A stretch of 39,942 bases of DNA. It comes from Streptomyces sp. SM11 (GTDB lineage: Bacteria > Actinomycetota > Actinomycetes > Streptomycetales > Streptomycetaceae). Position 1 is the first letter of the stretch; each line of letters starts with the position of its first letter. Below, one piece after another: positions 10,437 to 17,968 of this stretch. Below the pieces are notes generated by a model, which saw nothing but the letters and a program-made list of their open reading frames with translations, did not search any database and was not told the DNA's origin. Where the stretch lies: the NCBI RefSeq assembly GCF_002910905.1, contig NZ_NEUE01000214.1, forward strand, positions 1 through 39,942. Direction: 5' to 3'. Both the position numbers and the translations under genes were made by a program.

Positions 10437-10487
10437 CCGCGCTGACTCCGACCAGGCGTTCTCACCGGTCGGGACTGTTCAGCGCGG
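10437..10487 (-). promoter_or_regulatory. Leader hairpin covering the leuL stop codon
   Basis: The last codons and stop of the leader peptide (CCGCGCTGA, 10487-10479 on the minus strand) are perfectly complementary to TCAGCGCGG (10445-10437). An inner stem CCGACC/GGTCGG (10472-10467 with 10453-10448) lies inside. The structure ends 3 bases before the terminator stem. A ribosome on the leader would prevent its 5' arm from pairing. I could not find a convincing long antiterminator; a 4-bp GGAG/CTCC pairing (10449-10446 with 10431-10428) is the only candidate. Confidence 0.65.
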
Positions 10488-10517
10488 CCCGCTAAGCAGA
10501 AGGCGTACGGCACGCAT
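10479..10517 (-). CDS. leuS leader peptide with three consecutive Leu codons
   Basis: A 12-residue [15 protein letters not shown], with codons CTT CTG CTT for the three leucines, lies 109 bases before leuS. CTT is a rare codon in high-GC Streptomyces, and two of the three are CTT, which fits a site meant to stall when charged tRNA-Leu is short. The hairpin over its stop and the terminator behind it complete a classical attenuation arrangement. There is no Shine-Dalgarno sequence, but a TACCCT box ends 6 bases before the ATG, so the transcript may be leaderless. Too short for normal gene calling. Confidence 0.75.
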   Translation of the reverse strand: MRAVRLLLSGPR

Positions 10518-10829
10518 GGCGTCAGGGTACCGCACGGGCCCGGAAGGGAGCGGGGAGTAACCGGAGGGCGGACATCACGCGCGCGAGCCGGAACCCTGCC
10601 ACCCGATTGCCACTCTCCGTAGCCGGAGCGCGACGCTTCTGTGGGCTTCCGATGGGCGTTCCGTGGAGTCCTGGAGCGGCTCCCGGGGCGGAGGGAACGC
10701 CCGGGAAGCGGGGGTTACTCGGCGTACCGACCTCTTTCAGGGCAACCGAGCAAAGCCCGTACTGGTTGGTATGGGGCGCCCTAGCATGCGGCAACGGGAC
10801 CGCTTTGCCGAACTATTCGGAGTCGCCCC
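10518..10829. other. Divergent intergenic region between leuS and the redox operon
   Basis: 312 bases with no gene I can support. It contains the possible leuS -10 box and, on the plus side, a perfect 9-bp inverted repeat GGGCGTTCC (10654-10662)/GGAACGCCC (10694-10702) that could fold in the 5' UTR of the gene at 10830. TAGCAT at 10782-10787 is a possible -10 for that gene without a clear -35. Confidence 0.5.
10524..10529 (-). promoter_or_regulatory. Possible -10 box for the leuS leader transcript
   Basis: TACCCT on the minus strand fits TAnnnT and ends 6 bases before the leader-peptide ATG (10517). No good -35 is visible at 16-18 bases. If it is used, transcription would begin at or next to the ATG. 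Confidence 0.4.
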
Positions 10830-12272
10830 ATGAACCCTCATCGCAAGATCCGCGTATCCCCCAGCATGAGCCCCGGAATGAGTCGGCCGGTACAGGGCGG
10901 CCTGACTGTCGCCGCGCTGGTTTTTGTCCCTCTGCTCGCCGTCGCAGGGAGCGACGAGCTGCGCGCCACCCTCGATTTCACCACCGGCGTCCTGTCGCTG
11001 GTGTCGCTCAGCGCGGCCGTCGCCTGGGGCCTGCTGGCCACCGACCGGCTGTTCCTCTCCACCCGTCAGCGGATCGTCTGCCAGGGCATCCACCGGGCCA
11101 CCGCCGTGGCCTCGATCGGCTTCCTGCTGCTGCACGGAACCGTGAAGGTGGCTCTCGGCCATGTGGCCCTGATCGGCGCCCTCATACCCTTCGGTCTCGG
11201 CGTCACCGGCACGGCCGGCCTGATCGGGTTCGGCTCGCTGGCCGGGCTGTTGATGGTCCTCACGGCCACGACTGGCGCCCTGCGCAGCGCCTTCGCGCAT
11301 CCCTCCCCCAAGGCCGCCCGGCTCGGTCGGTCACTGGGGTCGCCCCGGGACACGGGCGGAATCGCGGGCCGATGGCGCGCCCTGCACGCGCTGGCGTACC
11401 CGGCCTGGTGCGCCGCGCTGATCCACGGCCTGTACGCGGGTCGTGCGCCCGCCACCTGGGTGGTCGTGATGTACGGCCTCTGCCTCGCCGCAGTCGTCGG
11501 CGCACTGTGCCTGCGGCTGCTGCCGCCCCCGACGAAGCGGCGGATCGCCGACCGGATCGCCGAGCTGCTGGGCCAGGAGCCCCCGGCCGCCCCCGATCCG
11601 GTCCTGCGGGAGTCCTCCTCGTCCGCCGGGGAGCCCTGGTCCGACCCTGCGGCCTGGAGCGAACCGGACCGGGACACCCGGGGTACGCCGGTGCGCCCGC
11701 GTACCTTGTCGGCGCCCGTACGCCCGACCTCGCCCCCTCCCACGGCGATCCCCGGATCACTGCACGAAGCACCGACGGAAACGCTGTACGGGTCCGCGTC
11801 ACCCCTGTACGAGCCCCCGCCCCGCAGCGCCGACCGCATCGCCTTCGGCCCCCCGGAGGACCTGCCGGACCGAGGGCGGAGGAACACGCCGGGGCCCGGA
11901 CCGGGACCGGGCATAGCGGCCGGATACCGCGCCGTCTCGCTCGGCGGCGGGCCGTCGCTCCCGCCGGAGACCCGCTGGCCCTCGCCGTCCCCCGCACCGC
12001 CCGCGCAGGCGCACCACGCTCCGCCCCGGGCGGAGCCGCCCGCGTACACCGCACAGGAGCACGAGCACACGTACGCGACGCCTTCCTACGGCACACCGGA
12101 ACACGCCTACGGCGCACCGGAACACGGCATACCGGAGTACGACAGCACCTCCCCCGCTCCCCCTGCCGCCCCCTCCCCCTTCGCCGCACCCCGCGCGGAA
12201 CCGGCGACCGGGCCGTTCACCGCGCCCCCGGCCGGTGAACCCTGGCACGCACCCGCAGGAGACCGACCGTGA
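10830..12272 (+). CDS. Ferric-reductase-like bis-heme b membrane protein
   Basis: A 480-residue protein. Residues about 23-230 hold six membrane segments and the rest is a cytoplasmic Pro/Ala/Gly-rich tail with repeated EHxYGxPE/TP units at about 410-440. His88 and His102 lie 14 apart in one segment (GIHRATAVASIGFLLLHG), and His186 and His199 lie 13 apart in another (ALHALAYPAWCAALIHG). This double pair is the heme-b ligand pattern of ferric-reductase/NOX-type membrane domains. No flavin or NAD domain is in this protein; the next gene, which overlaps it by 4 bases, supplies one. It probably carries electrons across the membrane. Substrate unknown. The long disordered tail is unusual for the fold. 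Confidence 0.75.
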   Translation: MNPHRKIRVSPSMSPGMSRPVQGGLTVAALVFVPLLAVAGSDELRATLDFTTGVLSLVSLSAAVAWGLLATDRLFLSTRQRIVCQGIHRATAVASIGFLLLHGTVKVALGHVALIGALIPFGLGVTGTAGLIGFGSLAGLLMVLTATTGALRSAFAHPSPKAARLGRSLGSPRDTGGIAGRWRALHALAYPAWCAALIHGLYAGRAPATWVVVMYGLCLAAVVGALCLRLLPPPTKRRIADRIAELLGQEPPAAPDPVLRESSSSAGEPWSDPAAWSEPDRDTRGTPVRPRTLSAPVRPTSPPPTAIPGSLHEAPTETLYGSASPLYEPPPRSADRIAFGPPEDLPDRGRRNTPGPGPGPGIAAGYRAVSLGGGPSLPPETRWPSPSPAPPAQAHHAPPRAEPPAYTAQEHEHTYATPSYGTPEHAYGAPEHGIPEYDSTSPAPPAAPSPFAAPRAEPATGPFTAPPAGEPWHAPAGDRP

Positions 12273-13846
12273 ACGTCCCCCTCCCCGACGTGCCCGAGGT
12301 CCGCGTCGTCGGGCTGCCGCAGCTGACCACCGGGTTCGACCTGGTGGAGCGGCTCGACCTCGCCATGCACCTCAAGGTGCACGGGCCGCTGGAGCCGATG
12401 ACCGGTGAGCGGCTGGCCGAACTGGCCGAAGCGATCTCCCTGCGCGGAAGGGGAGGCGCCGGTTTCCCCTTCGGCAAGAAGCTGCGGGCCGTGGCGAAGG
12501 CGTCCATCCGGCGCGGGGTTCGGCCCGTCGTGGTGATCAACGGCAGTGAGGGCGAGCCCGCCTGCCGCAAGGACACCGTCCTGCTCAACCGCGCCCCGCA
12601 CCTGATCCTGGACGGTGCGCTGCTGGCCGCGGAGGCACTCGGCGCGCGCACCCTGGTCGTGGCCGTCACCCGCAACTCCACGGAGATCTCCGTACGGGCG
12701 GCCCTCGCCGAACGCGGCCTCTCCGACCGGCGTGGCCAGCAGTTGCGTGCCCGGGTGGTCCGCACCCCGGAGCGCATGGTCTCGGGCGAGGCGTCCTCGG
12801 TGATCCGGGCGGCGAACGGCGGGCCCGCCCTGCCGCCGGGCCGGCGCGAGCGGGCGGCGGAGACCGGGGTGGGCGGCGCCCCGACGCTGCTGTCGAACGC
12901 GGAGACGTACGCCCAGCTCGCCGTCGCCGCCCGGATCGGGCCCCGCCGCTACGGGCACACCGGGCTGGCGGGCGAGCCGGGCACCGTCCTGCTCACCGTC
13001 TCCGGCGCGGTGGCCCGGCCCATGGTCATCGAGGTGCCGACCGGGGTGCCGCTGCGGTACGTCCTGCAACTGTCCGGGGCACCGCAGTTCCCCCAGGGAG
13101 TGCTCACCGGCGGCTATCACGGCAACTGGATCGACGCGGTCTCCTCGCACAGCGCCGTGGTCTCCCGCGAGTCCCTGGCCACCGTGGGGGGCGCACTCGG
13201 CGCGGGGGCCATCCTGCCGATCGGGCCGGAGACGTGCCCGCTCGGCGAGTCCCTCCGGATAGCCAACTGGCTGGCAGCCGAGACCGCCGGACAGTGCGGT
13301 CCGTGCAAGCTGGGGCTCCCCGCCGCCGCGGGCGGGCTCTCCGACCTGCTGAACGGCGGCGGGCCCGCCGCCCTGGAGGCCCTGCGCGAGGTCACCCAGG
13401 CCGTGAAGGGCCGCGGGGCGTGCAAACACCCGGACGGTTCCGCCCGCTTCCTGTTCTCGACGCTGTCGGCGTTCACGGACGACCTCGCCGCGCACGTACT
13501 GGACGGTGGCTGCGGCCGGGAGACGGTCGGGGTGCTGCCGCTGCCCGCACCCGGCTACCAGGACATGGAGGAGTCGATTCCGAGCGGCGAGAAGCTCGCG
13601 GTCGACTGGACGCTCTGCCAGGGTCACGGCCTGTGCGCGGACACCGTCCCCGAGCTCATCCGGCTGGGCCCGGACGGCTATCCCGCACTGGCGGACGCCG
13701 CCGTTCCGATGCATCTGCGCGGGCGCGCCCAGCGGGCCGTGCGCCGCTGTCCCGCCCTGGCCCTCCGTATCGAGCAGCCGCCGGCCGAACAGCGTCCCGC
13801 CCTGCCAGCCGCGGGCCGGCGTGCGCTGGGCGGTGGGCGCGACTGA
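12269..13846 (+). CDS. NuoF-like NADH/FMN flavoprotein fused to a ferredoxin
   Basis: A 525-residue soluble redox protein. GRGGAGFP (60-67) and GSEGEP (92-97) are the FMN/NADH motifs of the 51-kDa complex I subunit; an SLBB region follows at about 245-290, then the Fe-S part with Cys343, Cys346 and Cys385. In NuoF this motif is CGxCxPC. Here the first Cys is Ala340, so one cluster ligand is missing. Residues 445-500 are a single-cluster ferredoxin with Cys450, Cys456 (CQGHGLC) and Cys494-Pro. The GTG start at 12269 overlaps the previous stop (GTGA) and AGGAG is at 12257-12261. With the upstream bis-heme protein it probably passes NAD(P)H electrons to the membrane. It is not part of a nuo operon. 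Confidence 0.85.
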   Translation: MNVPLPDVPEVRVVGLPQLTTGFDLVERLDLAMHLKVHGPLEPMTGERLAELAEAISLRGRGGAGFPFGKKLRAVAKASIRRGVRPVVVINGSEGEPACRKDTVLLNRAPHLILDGALLAAEALGARTLVVAVTRNSTEISVRAALAERGLSDRRGQQLRARVVRTPERMVSGEASSVIRAANGGPALPPGRRERAAETGVGGAPTLLSNAETYAQLAVAARIGPRRYGHTGLAGEPGTVLLTVSGAVARPMVIEVPTGVPLRYVLQLSGAPQFPQGVLTGGYHGNWIDAVSSHSAVVSRESLATVGGALGAGAILPIGPETCPLGESLRIANWLAAETAGQCGPCKLGLPAAAGGLSDLLNGGGPAALEALREVTQAVKGRGACKHPDGSARFLFSTLSAFTDDLAAHVLDGGCGRETVGVLPLPAPGYQDMEESIPSGEKLAVDWTLCQGHGLCADTVPELIRLGPDGYPALADAAVPMHLRGRAQRAVRRCPALALRIEQPPAEQRPALPAAGRRALGGGRD

Positions 13847-13871
13847 CCCCGACCGCATCCGATCCGGACAA

Positions 13872-13908
13872 AAGAAGCGGGCCACCCGATCCGGGTGGCC
13901 CGCTTCTT
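13872..13908. terminator. Perfect 16-bp hairpin between convergent units
   Basis: Arms 13872-13887 and 13893-13908 are exact reverse complements with a 5-base loop. The stem begins AAGAAG and ends CTTCTT, so a U-containing tail is present in both directions. It serves the plus-strand redox operon and the minus-strand tRNA-Ala. Confidence 0.9.
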
Positions 13909-13922
13909 CACTGTCGATCTTG

Positions 13923-13995
13923 TGGAGCTAAGGAGAATTGAACTCCTGACCTCCTGCATGCCATGCAGGCGCTCTACCAACTGAGCTATAGCCCC
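13923..13995 (-). tRNA. tRNA-Ala(GGC), copy 1
   Basis: 73 bases forming a full cloverleaf: acceptor GGGGCTA/TAGCTCC, D arm AGCTCAGTTGGTAGAGC, anticodon stem CCTGC/GCAGG with loop ATGGCAT (anticodon GGC), T arm with GTTCAAT. The discriminator is A and CCA is not encoded. Identical base for base to the copy at 14685-14757. Confidence 0.97.
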
Positions 13996-14127
13996 TCGCT
14001 GTGTGCCGCCCGGTTTCCCTTGGCGACATCGAGAACATTACACGGTCCCCCCGGCGCTTCACCAAATCGTTTCCGGTTCGCACCGATACGCCCGAATCGT
14101 CCCGGACGATTGACCTTCAGCCGCAGG

Positions 14128-14361
14128 TCAGGCGGTTGCGAAGGAGTAGAAGCGCTTGAGGGTGCAGTGCTCCTCCAGGAGCCGCCCGTAGATCGGCTCC
14201 CCCTCCAGTTCCCGATAGGTCTCGATGGGGTCGCCTTTTATGATCAGCGCCCGCGCGCATTCCTCGCACCAGTACTGGTACTCCGCGTTGACCGGGTCCA
14301 TGTCCCTGACGATGGGCGTACCGCTGCCGCACCAGTCGCACTTACGCCTGTGTGCACCCAT
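14128..14361 (-). CDS. Small four-cysteine zinc-finger-like protein
   Basis: A 77-residue protein. CDWCGSG (residues 8-14) and WCEECAR (31-37) give two CxxC pairs that could hold one zinc ion. The rest is mixed charged sequence ending in an aromatic stretch (FYSFATA). The ATG at 14359-14361 follows the stop of the upstream 62-residue gene after one base triplet, and GGAG inside that gene stands 8 bases before it, so the pair is an operon. Conserved hypothetical of Streptomyces. Function unknown. Confidence 0.85.
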   Translation of the reverse strand: MGAHRRKCDWCGSGTPIVRDMDPVNAEYQYWCEECARALIIKGDPIETYRELEGEPIYGRLLEEHCTLKRFYSFATA

Positions 14362-14364
14362 CAG

Positions 14365-14553
14365 TCAGCTCCAGCTGTGGCCGCAGGCCGTGCACACGTA
14401 GGAGACCCCTCCGCTGTCACCCAGAACCTGGGCCACGTGGGACGAACCGCAGGACGGACAGCCGAGACGGGATCGATCTTCGGACGGTACGGAACCGGGG
14501 GGTGAGGCGGCGACAAGAGGCTGGTCGGGGACGTGTTCGCGACTCGCAGACAT
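14365..14553 (-). CDS. Small zinc-ribbon protein
   Basis: A 62-residue protein. CPSCGSSH and VCTACGHSW in its C-terminal half form a compact CxxC...CxxC zinc ribbon of the TFIIS/rubredoxin-like kind. The N-terminal 28 residues are polar and likely disordered. The ATG at 14551-14553 has GGGAGGGAG just upstream; a longer frame reaching into the tRNA is not real. First gene of a pair with the 77-residue protein. Function unknown. Confidence 0.82.
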   Translation of the reverse strand: MSASREHVPDQPLVAASPPGSVPSEDRSRLGCPSCGSSHVAQVLGDSGGVSYVCTACGHSWS

Positions 14554-14648
14554 CGCGCTCCCTCCCGATCGGCACGTCGCCCCCTCCGGCGTTCCGATTC
14601 TGCCATGACCCCGCAAGGGGTCAGCCCGCCCGGTGCCCTCTATGCAGA

Positions 14649-14678
14649 GGATCCCGCCCCCTGGTAGGGGCGGGATCC
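14649..14678 (-). terminator. Terminator after tRNA-Ala copy 2
   Basis: Perfect 12-bp stem GGATCCCGCCCC (14649-14660)/GGGGCGGGATCC (14667-14678) with loop CTGGTA, 6 bases beyond the 3' end of the tRNA on the minus strand. Confidence 0.88.
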
Positions 14679-14684
14679 TGATTG

Positions 14685-14757
14685 TGGAGCTAAGGAGAAT
14701 TGAACTCCTGACCTCCTGCATGCCATGCAGGCGCTCTACCAACTGAGCTATAGCCCC
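14685..14757 (-). tRNA. tRNA-Ala(GGC), copy 2
   Basis: 73 bases, identical to the copy at 13923-13995 including all stems and anticodon GGC. CCA is not encoded. The flanks differ, so only the mature tRNA is duplicated. Confidence 0.97.
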
Positions 14758-14930
14758 GCTGTTCGCTGTGTTCCCTGCGTTTCCGCGCTGCGAACAAGAA
14801 GAACTTTAGCCTGCGACCTGCCGGAAAGCGAAATCCGGCCCGGGTCGCCCGTGGGCGGCCCGCGAACGGCCTCTCAACTTCCTCCCGACGGAGTCCAGTC
14901 GCCAGCCCGTCGTCGGCCGGTCGTCCTCGA

Positions 14931-15584
14931 CTAGTCGTCGTCGCCGAGCACCGGCTCCGGGAGCGTGCCGGCGTTGTGTTCCAGCAGACGCCAGCCGCGC
15001 GCACCCTCCCCGAGGACGGACCAGCAGCAGTTGGACAGCCCGCCGAGCCCTTCCCAGTGATGCGCCTCCAGGTCCAGCAGCCGGCCGATCGTCGTCCTGA
15101 TCGTGCCGCCATGGCTGACCACGACGAGCGTGCCGTTCTCCGGGAGCTTCTCGGCGTGCTCCAGAACGACCGGGGCCGCCCGGTCGGCGACCTCGGTCTC
15201 CAGCTCACCGCCGCCCCGGCGCACGGGCTCCCCGCGCTTCCACGCCGCGTACTGCTCACCGAAGCGCTCGACGATCTCCTGGTGGGTCAGACCCTGCCAG
15301 GCGCCCGCGTACGTCTCACGGAGTGAAGCGTCGTGGGCGACGGTGAGACCACTGACGGCGGACAGCTCGGCAGCCGTGGCCGCCGCTCGCCGCAGGTCGG
15401 AGGCCACGATGGCGTCCGGCTTCAGCGAGGCGAGCAGCCGGGCGGCGCGGCGGGCCTGCCCGACGCCGGCCTCGGTGAGCTCGATGTCCGTGGAGCCCTG
15501 GAAGCGGCGCTCCAGGTTCCATGCCGTCTGGCCGTGCCGCCAGAGGACGATCCTGCGGCCCCTGCCGCTGCTGCTGCCGTTCAG
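14931..15584 (-). CDS. Histidine phosphatase (phosphoglycerate mutase-like), CTG start
   Basis: A 217-residue branch-1 histidine phosphatase. The catalytic RHG is at residues 16-18 (LWRHGQTAWN), a second His lies in VVVSHGGTI, and GAWQGLTHQE is the substrate-side loop. The frame has an upstream TGA and contains no ATG or GTG before the RHG motif. The only sensible start is CTG at 15584-15582, which overlaps the rsfS stop as CTGA. That is the same 4-bp coupling other genes here show as ATGA or GTGA. An in-frame GTG at 15407 would remove the catalytic motif. Substrate unknown; relatives act on sugar phosphates such as glucosyl-3-phosphoglycerate. In operon with nadD, the LCP gene and rsfS. Confidence 0.88.
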   Translation of the reverse strand: MNGSSSGRGRRIVLWRHGQTAWNLERRFQGSTDIELTEAGVGQARRAARLLASLKPDAIVASDLRRAAATAAELSAVSGLTVAHDASLRETYAGAWQGLTHQEIVERFGEQYAAWKRGEPVRRGGGELETEVADRAAPVVLEHAEKLPENGTLVVVSHGGTIRTTIGRLLDLEAHHWEGLGGLSNCCWSVLGEGARGWRLLEHNAGTLPEPVLGDDD

Positions 15585-16012
15585 CTCTGGTCACCTTCCG
15601 TGCCGCCGTTGAGCTGTGCGTGCTCCTCGGCCTTGCCACGGGTCTTGATCGCGTCCTCGGGGAGGGCGATCTCCGGGCAGTCCTTCCACAGGCGCTCCAG
15701 CGCGTAGAAGACGCGCTCCTCGCTGTGCTGGACGTGGATGACGATGTCGACGTAGTCGAGGAGGATCCAGCGGGCGTCGCGGTCGCCCTCGCGGCGCACC
15801 GGCTTGACGCCGAGCTCCTTCTGGAGCCGCTCCTCGATCTCGTCGACGATCGACTTGACCTGGCGGTCGTTGGGGGCCGAGGCCAGCAGGAAGGCGTCGG
15901 TGATCGACAGCACGTCGCTGACGTCGTAGGCGATGATGTCGTGCGCGAGCCGGTCGGCGGCCGCCTGAGCGGCGGCGTTGATGAGCTCGATGGAGCGGTC
16001 CGTGGCGGTCAC
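15581..16012 (-). CDS. rsfS: Ribosomal silencing factor RsfS (Iojap family)
   Basis: A 143-residue Iojap/RsfS protein. It binds ribosomal protein L14 and blocks joining of the ribosomal subunits in poor growth conditions. Family motifs visible are DIIAYDVSDVLSITDAFLLA, ASAPNDRQVKSIVDEI and DARWILLDYVDIVIHV. The GTG at 16012 is chosen from the family N-terminus (VTATDRSIEL); a TTG at 16042 would add ten residues but has no well-placed ribosome site. Downstream of the LCP gene and separated from it by a strong terminator hairpin; coupled to the phosphatase gene. Confidence 0.93.
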   Translation of the reverse strand: MTATDRSIELINAAAQAAADRLAHDIIAYDVSDVLSITDAFLLASAPNDRQVKSIVDEIEERLQKELGVKPVRREGDRDARWILLDYVDIVIHVQHSEERVFYALERLWKDCPEIALPEDAIKTRGKAEEHAQLNGGTEGDQS

Positions 16013-16108
16013 ATGCAGGCTTTCGTCGGCGGTCGGATGCAACCTCTAGGGTCTCACGGACCACCGACAGAGCCTTACTGCGTTTCACCGGCCGGCTTTC
16101 ACAGCGTT

Positions 16109-16138
16109 CACCGGCCGACGCCGGAGCGTCGGCCGGTG
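16109..16138 (-). terminator. Perfect 12-bp hairpin between the LCP gene and rsfS
   Basis: CACCGGCCGACG (16109-16120)/CGTCGGCCGGTG (16127-16138) with a 6-base loop, 20 bases after the LCP stop codon. No U-tract, as is common for Streptomyces terminators. Confidence 0.8.
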
Positions 16139-16158
16139 CCCCTGAGCGGGCCGACGGG

Positions 16159-17949
16159 CTACCGGACCTCGTAGTCCTGGCCGAGGACCGCGGACACGTC
16201 GGCGTTGGCGGCCGGCTCGCCCTTCTTCACGTCACCTGCGGAAAGCCCCAGGGTCTTGGCCACCTCGACGGCCTTCTCCTTGTCCTCGGCGGACCGGTAG
16301 AGCACGACGGACGACGCCTCGGCCCCTGCCTTGCCGCTGTCCACGAAGGCGTAGCCGCCGTTGACCAGCTGGACCCGGGCGGCCTCCGCGGCCTTCTCGT
16401 TCCCGGTGGCGTTGCGGACGGCGACCCGGAGCGGAGCGCCTTCCTCGGGTGCCTTCACCGTGCCGCCGAGGATGTCCTTGACGACGCCGCGGGTGTCCGC
16501 CTCGGTGAGCGTGCCGTCCTCCTGGACCGGCAGCACGGCCGTCTTGTAGTCGCCGACCTTGGCTCGCGAGGCCAGCTTGGCGAGCGAAGCCCCGAGGTCC
16601 TTCTCCGGCAGTGACGGGTCGAGCACCTGGAGCAGCGTCTCGATGGTGACCGTCGCGGCCTTGGGGTCCTCGGAGATCTTGCGCAGGGTGGCTCGCATGA
16701 CCTCGCCGAACCGCGTCAGCTGCTTGGCCTCGGGCTCGCCCGGCGCGCGGTACGTGGCGTACGCGACGGCCATCGGACCGCTGAGCGTCTGGCCCTCGCC
16801 CTTGTGCACCAGGGGCGATGCGCCCTTCTTCGCGTCGGGCACCTCGGTGTCGGTGTCGACCTCGATGTTGCCGACCAGCTCGACGAGGTTCTCCAGGTAC
16901 GGGGTGTCCAGCCGCCAGGTGCCGGTGATCCGGGTACCCAGGAGGGTGTCGATCGACTCCCGGGTGCCGGTCCTGCCGTCGTCCTCGACGGACTTGCCGA
17001 GCGTGGTGGTGGTCCCGTCGTCGGAGGCGACGGCGAGGGAGTTGGGCAGCAGGACGGTGGTGCCCTGCTTGGTGGTGGTGTTGTCGACGAGCAGCGCCGT
17101 CGAGGTGCTGCCCCTCTTCGTGTCGTGCAGGTGCACCACGATCATGTCGCGCTGCTGGGCGCCGGCGGCCACGGCCTTCTTCTCGGCCGATCCGGACAGG
17201 CCCGGGATCATGTCGGCGGACCAGAGGTAGCCGGCCCCGCCGACGACGACAAGAACGGCGACGACTATCAGCGCGACCATACGGTTGCGGCCCTTGCGAC
17301 GTGCCTCCTCGCGCCGCTCACTGCGGCTCTCGGTGAACTTCAGCCAGTCGATGACGTCTTCGGAGTCCTCGTCGGGCTCCTCGATGAACGAGAACTGCTC
17401 GGTGCGGTAGTCCGGGGTGGGCTTGCGCTGCCCCGGAAGCCCGGACTCGTCCCCCGCCTCCTCCGCTGCCTCGGGTGACTGCTGCGGCTGCTGCGGCTGC
17501 TGCGGCTGTACGGGAGCCTGCTGAGAGGCCTGTTCCGGTGCGGGGGCCGCGCCCTGCTGCGGGATGCCCCAGTACTGGCCGGTATCGACCGCCGCCGGCT
17601 GCTGCCCGGTGGCGTAGCCGTAGTCGGTGTACGAGCCGTAGCCGTACCCCTGGTCCGCGCCATGGCCGTGCTGCGTCTGGGGCGCCTGGCCGGGGTGCCG
17701 GCCGGCGTGGGGGTCGTAACCCTGGGGCTGCTGCTGGGGGTTGCCGTACGCGTCATAGCCGTACCCGAAGTCCTGGGCCTGGTGTCCCTGACCCGGCTGG
17801 GCGGCGTAGGGGTCGTAGCTCTGCCCCTGCTGACCGTGCTGGTCGTACTGCTGGTGGCCCTGCTGGTAGACCGGCTGCCCGTACGCGTCGTAGCCGACGA
17901 TCTGCGGCTCTTGGTAGTACGGGTCGTACGGGTTCTGTCGGTCGTTCAC
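16159..17949 (-). CDS. LytR-CpsA-Psr (LCP) glycopolymer transferase
   Basis: A 596-residue membrane protein. Residues 1-165 are a cytoplasmic low-complexity region of Gln/Tyr/Gly/Pro with repeats such as YDPY, YDAYGxP and GYGY. One membrane segment lies at 224-243 (MVALIVVAVLVVVGGAGYLW), an extracellular LCP domain at about 265-450 and a LytR_C domain at about 485-590. LCP enzymes move lipid-linked wall polymers onto peptidoglycan. By position next to nadD and rsfS it appears to match S. coelicolor PdtA (SCO2578), which I recall as needed for polydiglycosylphosphate in the spore wall. The GTG at 17949 has GGAGAGGGG upstream. The LCP domain is divergent and I cannot place the usual catalytic Arg residues with confidence. 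Confidence 0.85.
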   Translation of the reverse strand: MNDRQNPYDPYYQEPQIVGYDAYGQPVYQQGHQQYDQHGQQGQSYDPYAAQPGQGHQAQDFGYGYDAYGNPQQQPQGYDPHAGRHPGQAPQTQHGHGADQGYGYGSYTDYGYATGQQPAAVDTGQYWGIPQQGAAPAPEQASQQAPVQPQQPQQPQQSPEAAEEAGDESGLPGQRKPTPDYRTEQFSFIEEPDEDSEDVIDWLKFTESRSERREEARRKGRNRMVALIVVAVLVVVGGAGYLWSADMIPGLSGSAEKKAVAAGAQQRDMIVVHLHDTKRGSTSTALLVDNTTTKQGTTVLLPNSLAVASDDGTTTTLGKSVEDDGRTGTRESIDTLLGTRITGTWRLDTPYLENLVELVGNIEVDTDTEVPDAKKGASPLVHKGEGQTLSGPMAVAYATYRAPGEPEAKQLTRFGEVMRATLRKISEDPKAATVTIETLLQVLDPSLPEKDLGASLAKLASRAKVGDYKTAVLPVQEDGTLTEADTRGVVKDILGGTVKAPEEGAPLRVAVRNATGNEKAAEAARVQLVNGGYAFVDSGKAGAEASSVVLYRSAEDKEKAVEVAKTLGLSAGDVKKGEPAANADVSAVLGQDYEVR

Positions 17950-17968
17950 CGGTGCCCCTCTCCGTGGC

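Noticed and set aside
10409..10517. T-box riboswitch upstream of leuS
   Set aside because: The T-box consensus (GGGTGG...ACCGCG type) and a specifier-loop stem are not visible; the short Leu-rich ORF explains the leader better.
10522..10794. 90-codon minus-strand frame upstream of leuS
   Set aside because: It runs across the possible leuS promoter, lacks codon bias and has a Pro/Ala/Arg composition; treated as intergenic.
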